This document shows positions 1 to 8,690 of a DNA stretch of 64,000 bases, in pieces. Every line of letters begins with the position of its first letter. The stretch's first letter is position 1. This stretch comes from FEN-1139 sp038207155 (GTDB lineage Bacteria > Myxococcota_A > Polyangia > Polyangiales > Polyangiaceae): NCBI GenBank assembly GCA_038207155.1, contig JBBRAB010000001.1, positions 1-64,000 of the forward strand, read 5' to 3'. The notes under the pieces are model-generated. The model worked only from the letters and a program-made list of their open reading frames with translations, ran no database searches and was not told the DNA's origin. Both the position numbers and the translations under genes were made by a program.

Positions 1-6
1 CGGTCC

Positions 7-2853
7 ATGGGTACCAACGACGGTTCCACCCCGAAGCCTCCGACCTTGAAGAACGCTGCCGCCAAGGCAGCGATGCTCGGCATGACTCCGCGCAAGCGAG
101 CCGCCGCGCAGGCAGTAGGCAATGCGCCTGCAGATGCGACCGTGAGCGCAGCGTCGTCGAGTGCGACCGCACCAGTTGTGAGCGCACCAGTTGTGAGCGC
201 GCCAGTTGCGACCGCACCAGTTGTGAGCGCGCCAGTTGTGAGCGCGCCAGTTGCGAGCGCGCCAGTTGCGAGCGCGCCAGTCGCGAGCGCGCCAGTTGCG
301 ACCGCGCCAGTTGCGACCGCGTCTGTCACGAGTGCGTCTGTGACGGACGCTCCCAGCCCGGTCGTCCTGGACGGTTCTAGCAATGAGCTGGCAGCGAGCC
401 CGCTTGCGACCGAATCGAGCCAGCCAGCCGCTGAGCCCAGCCTGGAGCGCGCCTCGATGCTGGCCGCTCTGAAGGCGGATTTGGGGGATTGGGATCCCGT
501 GCCTCAGCTGGTGGGCGAACTCGGCCTGCCCGCGAGTGGCATCCGCTCGGTGGTCGCTCTGCTGAAAGAAGGCTCGACGGTGCCGTTCATCGCGCGCTAC
601 CGCAAGGAAGCGACCGGCGGCCTCGACGAGGTTCAGATCCGCGCGATTGAGGAGCGTCATGCCTACGTCGTCGAGCTTGAGCAGCGTCGTCGTAGCGTGC
701 TCGCGGAGATCGCCAAGCAGGGCAAGCTCACCGAGACGCTCGAACGAAAGCTCCGCGCCTGCGTCACCAAGGCCGAGCTCGAGGATCTGTACCTGCCGTT
801 TAAGCCCAAGCGCCGCACGCGCTCCACGATCGCCAAAGAGCGTGGCCTCGAGCCACTGGCGGATCTGATCGCCAGTCAACCGAGCGACGGACAACCCGAG
901 AGTGCCGCCGAGCCCTTCGTGAAGCCCGAAGCTGAGGTGCCGGACGTCGCCGCCGCGCTCCAGGGTGCCCGCGACATCATCGCCGAGCGCGTCGCCGAGC
1001 AGGCGGACGTCCGCAAATTCGCCCGCCAGGTGTACGTCGCCGAGGGCTCGATCCAGGTGCAGAAGGTCAAGGATTTCGAGGAAAAAGTCACCAAATTCGA
1101 CAGCTACGCGAACTTCGACGAGCCTCTGGTCGCCATCCCGTCGCATCGCTATTTGGCGATCCGGCGTGGTGAAACCGAAGGCATCCTGCGCGCCAGCATC
1201 CAGGTAGGTTCCGACGGGATCCTCAAGTTTGCCGAGACGCAGTTCCAGGTTGCGCCGCGTAGTCCGTTTGCGGGCCAGCTTCGCACGGCCATTCAGGATG
1301 CGACCGAGCGACTGCTGCTCAGCAGTGTGCAGGTTGACGTGCGGGTGGAGCTCAAGCAACGCGCCGATCGCGAAGCCATCGACGTCTTTGCCAAGAACCT
1401 GCGCGAGCTACTACTGGCCGCCCCCTTTGGCTCCAAGCTGGTGCTCGGAATCGATCCCGGGCAGCGCACTGGTTGCAAGTGCGTCGTGGTCGACGACACC
1501 GGCAAGCTGCTCGCCCACGAGACGATCTACCTCGTGCAGGGTGCCGGCGCGCTCGAGAACGCGCGTGGCACACTCCGCAGTCTCTGTCGTCGCTTCCAGA
1601 TCAGCGCGGTCGCGGTCGGCAATGGCACCCATGGGCGTGAAACCGAGTCATTTGCCCGAGAGTTGCTGGTTGCCGAGGGCCTGACGAGCGCGTTTTGCGT
1701 CAGCGTCAACGAGGCGGGCGCCAGCGTCTACTCCGCAAGCGACGTGGCTCGCGAGGAGTTCCCCGAGCTCGACGTCAGCATCCGCGGTGCCATCAGCATT
1801 GCGCGTCGCCTTCAGGATCCGCTGGCTGAGCTCGTCAAGATCGATCCGAAGAGCATCGGTGTCGGTCAGTATCAGCACGACGTCTACCAGCCCTTCTTGG
1901 CCAAGAAGCTCGATGAGGTGATCGAGAGCTGCGTCAATAGCGTGGGCGTCGAGCTCAACACCGCGAGCGCTTCACTCTTGGCGCGCGTCGCCGGGATCGG
2001 TCCCTCGCTCGCCAAGCGGATCGTGTCGCATCGCGATCTCAATGGCGCGTTTCCGAGTCGCAGGGCGCTGCTCGAAGTGCCGGGGCTTGGACCGAAGACC
2101 TACGAGCAGGCGGCGGGCTTTCTCCGCGTGCGCGCCGGGCAGCATCCCCTTGACGCGAGCGCGGTGCATCCCGAGCGCTACAGCCTGGTCGAGCGCATGG
2201 CGACCGATCTGGGCGTGCCAGTCGCGAGTCTGGTCGGGAATTTCGAGCTGCTTCGTCAGCTCGATCCGAAACGCTACCAGAGCGCGGAAGTCGGGCAATT
2301 TACCCTCAATGACATCCTCGAAGAGCTGAAAAAGCCCGGTCGCGATCCACGCGCTGGCTTCGAGCCCCCGAAGTTCCGCGACGACGTGCGCACCTTGGAA
2401 GACGTCAAGGTGGGCATGGAGCTCGAAGGCATCATCACGAACGTGACCGCGTTCGGCGCGTTCGTGGACGTGGGCGTGCATCAAGACGGCCTCGTGCACG
2501 TCTCGGAGCTGTCGGATCAGTTCGTGAAAAACCCGAGCGACGTGGCCAAGGTGGGCGACAAGCTCAAGGTACGCGTGCTTGAGGTCGATCTTGAGCGCAA
2601 GCGCATCGCGCTCTCGGCGCGCAGCCAAGCGAAGGGCGAGCGACAAGGGCCGCGTCAGGGTGACAACTCGGACCGTCGTGACTTCTCTCAGGACCGCGGC
2701 GCGCGCGGTCCGGGTGGTAATCGTCCGCAGCAGTCCGGCAATCGTCCCGGTCCGCAGCAGCGCCCCGGCGGCGGCGGTGGCGGTGGTGGCGGTGGCAAGC
2801 AGGGCAATGCCGGCTTTGGCTACAACCCCTTCGCGAGCCTCTTGCGCAAATAG
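7..2853 (+). CDS. tex: Tex family transcription accessory / S1 RNA-binding protein
   Basis: Tex is a cytoplasmic nucleic-acid-binding protein related to Spt6, associated with transcription. In this 948-residue protein the Tex core begins near residue 165 with the typical STVPFIARYRKEATGG stretch. A YqgF/RNase H-like domain follows (LGIDPGQRTGCK, around 480), then helix-hairpin-helix repeats (VAGIGPSLAKRIV, around 660), and an S1 domain at about 800-872 (GIITNVTAFGAFVDVGVHQD). The tail is Arg/Gly/Gln-rich and ends in a run of glycines. Most Tex proteins have about 770 residues. The extra length is an N-terminal low-complexity extension of about 165 residues, containing a tandem APVVS/APVAS repeat. 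ATG at 7 is the first possible start here, and a start beyond the window edge cannot be excluded. It converges on the downstream glycoside hydrolase gene. Confidence 0.93.
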   Translation: MGTNDGSTPKPPTLKNAAAKAAMLGMTPRKRAAAQAVGNAPADATVSAASSSATAPVVSAPVVSAPVATAPVVSAPVVSAPVASAPVASAPVASAPVATAPVATASVTSASVTDAPSPVVLDGSSNELAASPLATESSQPAAEPSLERASMLAALKADLGDWDPVPQLVGELGLPASGIRSVVALLKEGSTVPFIARYRKEATGGLDEVQIRAIEERHAYVVELEQRRRSVLAEIAKQGKLTETLERKLRACVTKAELEDLYLPFKPKRRTRSTIAKERGLEPLADLIASQPSDGQPESAAEPFVKPEAEVPDVAAALQGARDIIAERVAEQADVRKFARQVYVAEGSIQVQKVKDFEEKVTKFDSYANFDEPLVAIPSHRYLAIRRGETEGILRASIQVGSDGILKFAETQFQVAPRSPFAGQLRTAIQDATERLLLSSVQVDVRVELKQRADREAIDVFAKNLRELLLAAPFGSKLVLGIDPGQRTGCKCVVVDDTGKLLAHETIYLVQGAGALENARGTLRSLCRRFQISAVAVGNGTHGRETESFARELLVAEGLTSAFCVSVNEAGASVYSASDVAREEFPELDVSIRGAISIARRLQDPLAELVKIDPKSIGVGQYQHDVYQPFLAKKLDEVIESCVNSVGVELNTASASLLARVAGIGPSLAKRIVSHRDLNGAFPSRRALLEVPGLGPKTYEQAAGFLRVRAGQHPLDASAVHPERYSLVERMATDLGVPVASLVGNFELLRQLDPKRYQSAEVGQFTLNDILEELKKPGRDPRAGFEPPKFRDDVRTLEDVKVGMELEGIITNVTAFGAFVDVGVHQDGLVHVSELSDQFVKNPSDVAKVGDKLKVRVLEVDLERKRIALSARSQAKGERQGPRQGDNSDRRDFSQDRGARGPGGNRPQQSGNRPGPQQRPGGGGGGGGGGKQGNAGFGYNPFASLLRK
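169..348 (+). repeat. 15-bp minisatellite inside tex
   Basis: About ten near-identical 15-bp units (gcgccagttgcgagc and variants) follow one another without gaps. Two degenerate gcgtctgt units come last. The unit keeps the frame and encodes A-P-V-[VA]-[ST]. Variation is mostly third-position or a V/A exchange, as expected of a coding repeat that expands and contracts by slippage. Confidence 0.9.
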
Positions 2854-2854
2854 T

Positions 2855-2876
2855 CCCCCACGCGGCCGCTTGGGGG
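2855..2876. terminator. hairpin between convergent tex and glycoside hydrolase genes
   Basis: CCCCCA and TGGGGG are perfect inverted arms around a 10-nt GC-rich loop, starting two bases after the tex stop codon. There is no clear T-tract. It could serve as a bidirectional terminator, but this rests on symmetry and position only. Confidence 0.4.
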
Positions 2877-2910
2877 TCCAGTACGAGGCTCGACGACATG
2901 CTGTTGGTTT

Positions 2911-4539
2911 TTACGGCGTGATGAAGATGCTGGGCGTGGCGTCGAGCGTCAATGCCGTGCCGGCAGCGACGGTCGTCGTCTTTGTCGTCTTGGACCAATC
3001 CCAGCCGTGGCGCGTCCAGGCCTTGGTATTCGGCAGGCTTGCGCTTGCCGTCTCCGCCGCACCTTCGATCCGCGCCCAGAGCACCAGCGCAGGCTTACCC
3101 GACGCGGTGACGAAGGCCGCGCCGCGCACGGACTTCGGAAGCTTGAGAGCGGTGGTCGCGGCGGCGTCAAAGCGCGCCTTGCCGAGCAGCTTGCCGAGTG
3201 TTGCGTAGGCGATTCCCGTCTCCGTCGTCTGCGCCTCTGCGGTCGTCGCGAGCTTGCCGACCGGTAAGTAGAGGCCCATCACTTTGTACGGATCGTCCGT
3301 ATTTGCGGGCGTTTCCGCGTCGGACAAAACAAACCAATCTGCCCCGTCGATGCCACGCGCCTGCGCGCTGACCATGACCTTGAGCAGGTAATTGCGGGCG
3401 TACTCGGTGCCACCGGGAAACTTGCCAATGGCGGCGTGCGGCGCGCCTGTCTCGGTGTTTTCCCAGCCGTCGATGTTGGCCTTGGCCTGCGTCAGCTCAA
3501 GCGAGAATTCATCGACGTGGTTGAGGTAGCCGTCGACGGCGTCGTCGGAGTTGCCCTGGGTGTAAACCGGGTAATGGTGAAAGCTCAGCACATCGACGTA
3601 GGCGCCGCCCTTGAAGGGGAATTTGCTGGTCACCGAACCGTCGACGGGGTTGTCCGTGTAGCGCAGCACCGCTCCGAGGAACGACGAATAGCCAAGACCA
3701 CCGGTCGCGATCTTTGCTTTGGGATCAGCGAGCTGCGCTGCCACCTTGGACACGCGCAGCATGCGCACGTAGTCGTAGAGCGAGCCATTGAAGCGCGGGA
3801 GATCCTGCGCTGTGGGCGCGCGCGTCTTCCAGTCGCCGGTCACTCTCCAGTCGCTCACCCAGTCGGGCTCATTCCAGATCTCCCAGACTTTGATAGTGCC
3901 TTGGTAGGTCTTCACCGCCTCATAGACGTAGTTTGCCCAGAAATTGTCGGGATTGATCTTGCCATTGTCGAGCAGGATCGGTTCGTAGAGGTTCTTCGGA
4001 AGGTAATTGACGAGCTCCCAATCTGCCGCCGACGCAGGCGCGGTCGAGTGCGCGCGGATCGGTGTCGTGAGAAACCCAACCTGCCCGGTCAGACCAAGCA
4101 GCTTGGACTTGGCGAGATCGGGCAGCTCGATCTGATAGCCCCAGCGCTCGAGATGCGCCTCGGGCAGCGAGATGCGCTGACTATTGCAACCACGCTCGGA
4201 CTCAAGCTGGGCGAGATCCGGATCGGTCCACTTGGGATTCGGAAAGCCACCATTGACGCCATAGCGAAAAAAGCCCCCGAGCGGCGATTCAGGAGAAAAT
4301 CCATCGGAAATCGCGCCAGCCCCCGCAGTGCCGTTGGAGGTCCCCGCGTTGCCATTGGCTGCGCCAGCGGCTCCTCCGCTTCCAGGCGGATCGAGCAGCT
4401 TGCCGTCCGAACCGTGGCCGTACGGCGCGCTTGAGTCGCCCCCAGTGCCATTGGCACTGCTTGAGCTGTCATCACTGCTGCCGCAGCCGGCGAGCAGAAA
4501 GGGAATGAGGAGGAGCCGTGTGGTCGACAAGGCGCGCAT
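2911..4539 (-). CDS. clan GH-A glycoside hydrolase lipoprotein (beta-xylosidase / GH39-like)
   Basis: The predicted product is a 542-residue secreted lipoprotein that probably hydrolyses plant or microbial polysaccharide. The ATG at 4539 was chosen over the open frame that extends to 4764, because it begins a lipoprotein signal peptide (MRALSTTRLLLIPFLLAGC). A Ser/Gly/Asn-rich linker of about 60 residues follows the cysteine. KVWEIWNEPDW (around residue 215) contains the Asn-Glu-Pro acid/base motif of clan GH-A (beta/alpha)8 hydrolases. The NTETGAP stretch around 360 is a good candidate for the nucleophile strand, and VLSFHHYP lies between them. The exact GH family cannot be fixed by eye; GH39 or a GH5-like subfamily is most likely. 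It is convergent with tex and starts 56 bp after the radical SAM gene, so the two may be cotranscribed. Confidence 0.75.
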   Translation of the reverse strand: MRALSTTRLLLIPFLLAGCGSSDDSSSSANGTGGDSSAPYGHGSDGKLLDPPGSGGAAGAANGNAGTSNGTAGAGAISDGFSPESPLGGFFRYGVNGGFPNPKWTDPDLAQLESERGCNSQRISLPEAHLERWGYQIELPDLAKSKLLGLTGQVGFLTTPIRAHSTAPASAADWELVNYLPKNLYEPILLDNGKINPDNFWANYVYEAVKTYQGTIKVWEIWNEPDWVSDWRVTGDWKTRAPTAQDLPRFNGSLYDYVRMLRVSKVAAQLADPKAKIATGGLGYSSFLGAVLRYTDNPVDGSVTSKFPFKGGAYVDVLSFHHYPVYTQGNSDDAVDGYLNHVDEFSLELTQAKANIDGWENTETGAPHAAIGKFPGGTEYARNYLLKVMVSAQARGIDGADWFVLSDAETPANTDDPYKVMGLYLPVGKLATTAEAQTTETGIAYATLGKLLGKARFDAAATTALKLPKSVRGAAFVTASGKPALVLWARIEGAAETASASLPNTKAWTRHGWDWSKTTKTTTVAAGTALTLDATPSIFITP

Positions 4540-4594
4540 GCTGCCCAGAGGGCCACGAGGCGACCAGAATTGCAAGCTGAAGCACCCGCTTGAG

Positions 4595-6865
4595 CTAGCG
4601 TTTGCCGCGGGATTTGCCTGCGGGTGGGTGCTTGGGCCCGGTTGTCGCACCTCGAGCGGCGGGTGCCTCAAACCGCGGAAGCCCGCTGTGCTGCGTGGCA
4701 AAGGGCGTGGGAGCGTATTGTTTGACGACCGCGCGTCCGCCGCTGGCCTCCACCTGCCGCTCACGAGCCGACTCGCGCGGAACCAGCTGTTGAGAGCCCG
4801 AGCCGATCAAGTCACCGCGATGCAGCTTCACCAGCGCGCGTCGGAGCAGCGCCCAGTTGTTCGGATCGTGATAGCGCAGAAAGGCTTTGTGAAGGGCGCG
4901 TTGCTCGGGGCTGCGCACGACCTCGACCTCGACTCCGTCGCGCTTGACCGGCTGCAGAGGGTTTTTTCCGGTGTGGTACATCGCTGCGGCGTACGACATT
5001 GGCCCAGGCAAAAAAGCCTGCACCTGATCGGCACGGTAGCCGTTGCGCTTGAGCCAGAGCGCGAGCTCCAACATGTCGCGATCCGTCGTACCCGGGTGCG
5101 CTGCAATGAAGTACGGGATCAGGTACTGCTTTTTCCCGGCTTCCTTGGAGTAGCGGTCAAACAGCTCCTTGAAGCGTTCATAGCTCCCGATACCCGGCTT
5201 CATCATCTTCGAGAGCGGTCCCTCGGCGACATGCTCGGGCGCGATCTTCAGGTAGCCGCCGACATGGTGCGTCACGAGCTCTTTGACGTACTCGGGACTC
5301 TGCACCGCGAGATCGTAGCGAAGCCCCGACGCGATCGCGATCTTCTTGATCCCGGGGATGGCGCGCGCTTTGCGGTACAGCTGAATGAGCGAGCTGTGAT
5401 TGGTGTTCAGATTCGTGCAGATGCCCGGATAGACGCAGGAGGGCTTGCGGCATTTGGACTCAATCTCACGCGACTTGCACGCGAGTCGGTACATGTTGGC
5501 GGTCGGGCCGCCAAGATCGCTCACGGCGCCTGTGAAGCCCGGCACGCTCTTGAGCTGCTCGAGCTCGCGCAGGATGCTCGACTCGGAACGGTTCTGAATG
5601 ATTCGCCCCTCATGCTCGGTGATCGAGCAGAACGAGCAGCCGCCAAAACAGCCACGCAAGATGGTGACCGAAAAGCGGATCATCTCGTAGGCGGGCAGCT
5701 TGCGTCCCTGATGGGCTGGATGGGGCAGCTTCTGATAGGGCAGCTCGTAGATCTGATCGAGCTCGGCCGTCGTCAGCGGGAGCGGAGGCGGATTGATGAA
5801 GACGTCCAGATCGCCATTTTTCTGCACCAAGCAGCGGGCGTTGCCCGGATTGGACTCCAGGTGAAACACGCGCGAGGCATGGGCATAGAGCACGCGATCG
5901 GTTCGGACTTGGTCCCACGAAGGAAGTCGCAGAACGGTTCGCTCGCGCGGGTGCTCAGCTCGACGGCGACGGAGCTGAACTAGCTCAGCGCGAGTCGGTG
6001 GGAGGAGCGCTCCGGTCTGCTCGCTCTCCGCGTTGGGCGCGTCTGGGTCACCGGGTGCGTCGGGTTCACCGCTGGCGCGCATTTCGGCCTCGGTGGCGTA
6101 GGGATTGGGTTCGACATGGATCGGTCCGGGCGCATCGACGCTCTCGGAGGACTCGACCACGAACTCACCCGGTTCGGCGTCGAGCGGACCCTCGGGTCCA
6201 ACGGGCCGCCGCACCGCGGTGCCACGAATATCAAGAATACTACGGGCGTTTTGCCCGCGCGCGATGCGATGGGCCACCTCAACGAGGGCGCGCTCGGCAT
6301 TGCCGTAAATCAGCAAATCGGCGCCCGAGTCGATCAAGAGTGAGCGACGCACCTTGCCGCTCCAGTAGTCAAAATGTGCCAAACGGCGCAGGCTCGCTTC
6401 GATGCCGCCGATGATCACGGGCACCTGGGGATAGGCCTCGCGACAGCGCTGGGTGTACACGCCAGTCGCGCGATCGGGACGCGCTCCTGCTACGCCATCG
6501 GGCGTGTACGCGTCGTCACTGCGTGGCTTTTTGTCGCTCGTGTAGTGGTTCACGAGCGAGTCCATATTGCCGCCCGTCACCCCGAAAAACAGGGTGGGCT
6601 CTCCGAGCTCGCGAAAGGCGGCGGCATCGCGATAGTTCGGCTGATCCAGGATCCCGACGCGATAGCCTTCGCTCTCCAGCAGACGCCCGATCAGCGCCAT
6701 GCCAAAGCTGGGATGGTCGACGTAGGCGTCGCCGGTCACCAGCACGATGTCGCAGGCGTCCCAACCGAGCTGCTCCATCTCGTCACGGCTGCGAGGCAGG
6801 AAGGGCGCAGGACCGAAGCGTTTGGCCCAGAAGGGCCGGTGACCGAAGATACCGGGAGCGGCCAT
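4595..6865 (-). CDS. YgiQ family radical SAM protein (UPF0313)
   Basis: The 756-residue protein matches the YgiQ family in length and order. The N-terminus (GHRPFWAKRFGPAPFLPRS, then VTGDAYVDHPSFG) is the family hallmark and forms a cobalamin-binding-like fold. The radical SAM cluster motif is the CxxxCxxC in GCFGGCSFCSITEHEGR at about residues 402-409, which ligates a 4Fe-4S cluster and SAM. The C-terminal part (about 600-700) corresponds to DUF3362. The substrate of YgiQ proteins is not established. An acidic Pro/Asp-rich insertion at about 245-290 and a Lys/Gly-rich tail are lineage-specific. The start at 6865 gives the conserved N-terminus directly. Confidence 0.92.
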   Translation of the reverse strand: MAAPGIFGHRPFWAKRFGPAPFLPRSRDEMEQLGWDACDIVLVTGDAYVDHPSFGMALIGRLLESEGYRVGILDQPNYRDAAAFRELGEPTLFFGVTGGNMDSLVNHYTSDKKPRSDDAYTPDGVAGARPDRATGVYTQRCREAYPQVPVIIGGIEASLRRLAHFDYWSGKVRRSLLIDSGADLLIYGNAERALVEVAHRIARGQNARSILDIRGTAVRRPVGPEGPLDAEPGEFVVESSESVDAPGPIHVEPNPYATEAEMRASGEPDAPGDPDAPNAESEQTGALLPPTRAELVQLRRRRAEHPRERTVLRLPSWDQVRTDRVLYAHASRVFHLESNPGNARCLVQKNGDLDVFINPPPLPLTTAELDQIYELPYQKLPHPAHQGRKLPAYEMIRFSVTILRGCFGGCSFCSITEHEGRIIQNRSESSILRELEQLKSVPGFTGAVSDLGGPTANMYRLACKSREIESKCRKPSCVYPGICTNLNTNHSSLIQLYRKARAIPGIKKIAIASGLRYDLAVQSPEYVKELVTHHVGGYLKIAPEHVAEGPLSKMMKPGIGSYERFKELFDRYSKEAGKKQYLIPYFIAAHPGTTDRDMLELALWLKRNGYRADQVQAFLPGPMSYAAAMYHTGKNPLQPVKRDGVEVEVVRSPEQRALHKAFLRYHDPNNWALLRRALVKLHRGDLIGSGSQQLVPRESARERQVEASGGRAVVKQYAPTPFATQHSGLPRFEAPAARGATTGPKHPPAGKSRGKR

Positions 6866-7184
6866 GGCCGCGAAGCTAGCGCGCCCCGCCTACACAGTCC
6901 TGCCAAATCAGGGAAAATTCCGGGAAAACCTCGCTCACGTGACGTCAGTCAGCTGTGCCCTGGCCTGCAACCCCCGTTGCCGGCGCTCAGTCGCGCCAGG
7001 CTCGGGGGGAGCAGTCGTCAGCATTGCCGGTTTCCGTGCCGGTGCAGCCGGGTGCAAGCAGCATCGCGAGGAGCGTGAGCGCGCCGAGCCAACCAAACCA
7101 GCTTCCAGGTGGAGCGAGAGCAGTGAGACGCCAGCGATCTCCTGCCGCTCGAAGCTCGCACCACTCCCACCGTCACCGTCACCG
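6866..7184. other. intergenic region without supported gene
   Basis: This 319-bp stretch lies upstream of the radical SAM gene and downstream of the DUF4156-like gene. It must hold the promoter of the former, but no convincing -35/-10 pair was found. The 439-codon plus-strand frame covering it is antisense to a lipoprotein gene and has no recognisable domain. Confidence 0.5.
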
Positions 7185-7883
7185 TCACCGTCGCTTGGCG
7201 GCTCCAGCGGCGGGAGCTGCAGCTGCGGACCCCGGAGCTGGCGCGGCGGCGTTGGCCGCAGCTCCCGGAGCTGGCGCGGTGGGGGTGGCAGCAGAGCCCG
7301 GGGTTGGCGCGGCGGCGGTGGCGGCGGCTCCGGGCGCAAGCGCAGCGGTATTGGCCGACTCCGACGTCGGCGAAGCTACGGGAGCGACGCATTGTTGATT
7401 CACGCACACCGGGTCACCTTTGCACTGCGAATCGAATTGGCAGCCGCCCCTTGCTACGGCGACCTGCGGCGCTGGAACAGGTGCTGGTGCCGCTGCCGGT
7501 GCTTCTCCAGCTTCGCAGCGCAGTGCCTCACCGAGCACCATCGCGCTCGTCGTTGTCCCCTCATTGCCACCCATGGTTGGCGACGAATACACGACGTGCG
7601 GTGCGTGGAGGGCTGCGGCTTGATTGCGCAGATCGTTGACCGCGTACTCGACAAGCTCCTCATTGGACACGTAGCCGCCCGACGCGCCTCCGCCTTTGCC
7701 AGTGAGATTGGCGAGCGTTTTACACTGACCTGCCGGGCGAGTGGTGGTTGCCGTAATGGACCGAGCCGCAGGACTCAAGTCCTTATAGGTCCCGCAAGCA
7801 GGCAATCCGAGCGTTACCACGACCACAGAAACCACACCCAATGTTCCGATCCTCCTGGCCGCTCGATAGCGCAGTTTTTCCAC
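7185..7883 (-). CDS. DUF4156-like lipoprotein with C-terminal Cys motif
   Basis: GTG at 7883 starts a 232-residue protein with a basic N-terminus, a hydrophobic stretch and the lipobox TLGLPAC. The central part (CKTLANLTGKGG, then NDLRNQAAALHAPHVV) has the pattern of DUF4156, a small family of envelope lipoproteins of unknown role. A Pro/Ala linker then leads to CQFDSQCKGDPVCVNQQC, a four-cysteine motif common in myxobacterial surface lipoproteins. The last 70 residues are almost pure Ala/Pro/Gly/Thr low complexity. Envelope location is supported by the lipobox; no enzymatic function is suggested. Confidence 0.7.
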   Translation of the reverse strand: MEKLRYRAARRIGTLGVVSVVVVTLGLPACGTYKDLSPAARSITATTTRPAGQCKTLANLTGKGGGASGGYVSNEELVEYAVNDLRNQAAALHAPHVVYSSPTMGGNEGTTTSAMVLGEALRCEAGEAPAAAPAPVPAPQVAVARGGCQFDSQCKGDPVCVNQQCVAPVASPTSESANTAALAPGAAATAAAPTPGSAATPTAPAPGAAANAAAPAPGSAAAAPAAGAAKRR

Positions 7884-7943
7884 CGTGGCAAAGGAAAAAT
7901 GCCTACTGCCGCGCCGCTCCGAGAGGTCACTCCATCAGACCTG

Positions 7944-8504
7944 TCATGCTCCGCCCTGACCCTCGCAGAGAGTCGTCCAACTCTCGCATGTCGACTTGAC
8001 CCCAACGGTAAGCCTCGGCATGCAGCCCGACGAGCGACCACCACTGTCAAAGTGGAACTGGAGTTCCCGCGTCTTCAGGTCACAGACGCTTTCCGTGTAG
8101 ATCGAGCTGTGCCCACTCATCCGCAGCCTCAACAGTCCACACCCTTCATCAATACTGTAGGCGGCGGGCAGTCCGTTGCATGAGGGTAGGAAAGTTAGCG
8201 TGCAGGCGACGGTGGTGCAGTACTTGTCCATCGTCGCCTCACAGCTGCCGCAACCATCTGGACTCCAGGCTTTCAGCTCCCAGCATGCGCCACTAGCTCC
8301 ACCGTGGCTCGCGTGCCCCACAGCGGTTTCGCCTCCGGCGCCCGCTCCTCCGGCGCCCACCGCAGCGCCGCCGCTTCCTGCGCCCCCTGCTGCGCCGTCC
8401 GCAGCACTGCGAACCGGGTCCACGTTGGCACAAGCCTGCGCCAAGTCGGCGTGCCACCAGCCGTGGGCGCTGCGTGACGTTCCAGACAAAGGTCTTGTTG
8501 GCAA
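7944..8504 (-). CDS. Cys-rich hypothetical protein, 5' end unclear
   Basis: The frame encodes up to 186 residues: a Gly/Ala-rich linker, then a cysteine-rich domain with at least ten Cys (CGSCEATMDKYCTTVAC, then LPSCNGLP, VCDLKTRELQF and CESWTTLCEGQ). The regular cysteine spacing and lack of low complexity in this half argue for real coding. The start is doubtful. TTG at 8504 is the farthest possible one, and no signal peptide is visible in frame, although such a protein would be expected outside the cytoplasm. A frameshift upstream or a missing 5' part is possible. I do not recognise the family. Confidence 0.45.
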   Translation of the reverse strand: MPTRPLSGTSRSAHGWWHADLAQACANVDPVRSAADGAAGGAGSGGAAVGAGGAGAGGETAVGHASHGGASGACWELKAWSPDGCGSCEATMDKYCTTVACTLTFLPSCNGLPAAYSIDEGCGLLRLRMSGHSSIYTESVCDLKTRELQFHFDSGGRSSGCMPRLTVGVKSTCESWTTLCEGQGGA

Positions 8505-8690
8505 ACCGTGAGCACGGCCGCTGGCGGGACGCCGGAGCGAGGCGCGTGCGAATGCGTCTGGCTTCGAGTCGAGCTCGGTGCAGGTCTAGCAAGCGTCGAG
8601 GACAGCTGTTGCATTGCGGAACCGCACTACGCCGATTTGCATCGTCTTCCCAAAAGGCGATGACTCGCTTGAGACTTGGGGGAATCGTGA

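Noticed and set aside
4328..5983. 551-codon open frame on the plus strand
   Set aside because: It lies fully antisense to the YgiQ and hydrolase genes and has no domain; typical shadow of high-GC coding sequence.
6864..8183. 439-codon plus-strand frame
   Set aside because: It is antisense to the DUF4156-like lipoprotein, Arg/Ser/Gly-rich without motifs, and has no signal or neighbours that support it.
8474..8540. Plus-strand VLLANREHGRWR resembling VLSANRKHGGWR of the methyltransferase at 18.8 kb
   Set aside because: The match is 29 of 36 bases and isolated; a chance match of that size within 64 kb is not improbable, and no other part of the methyltransferase is near.
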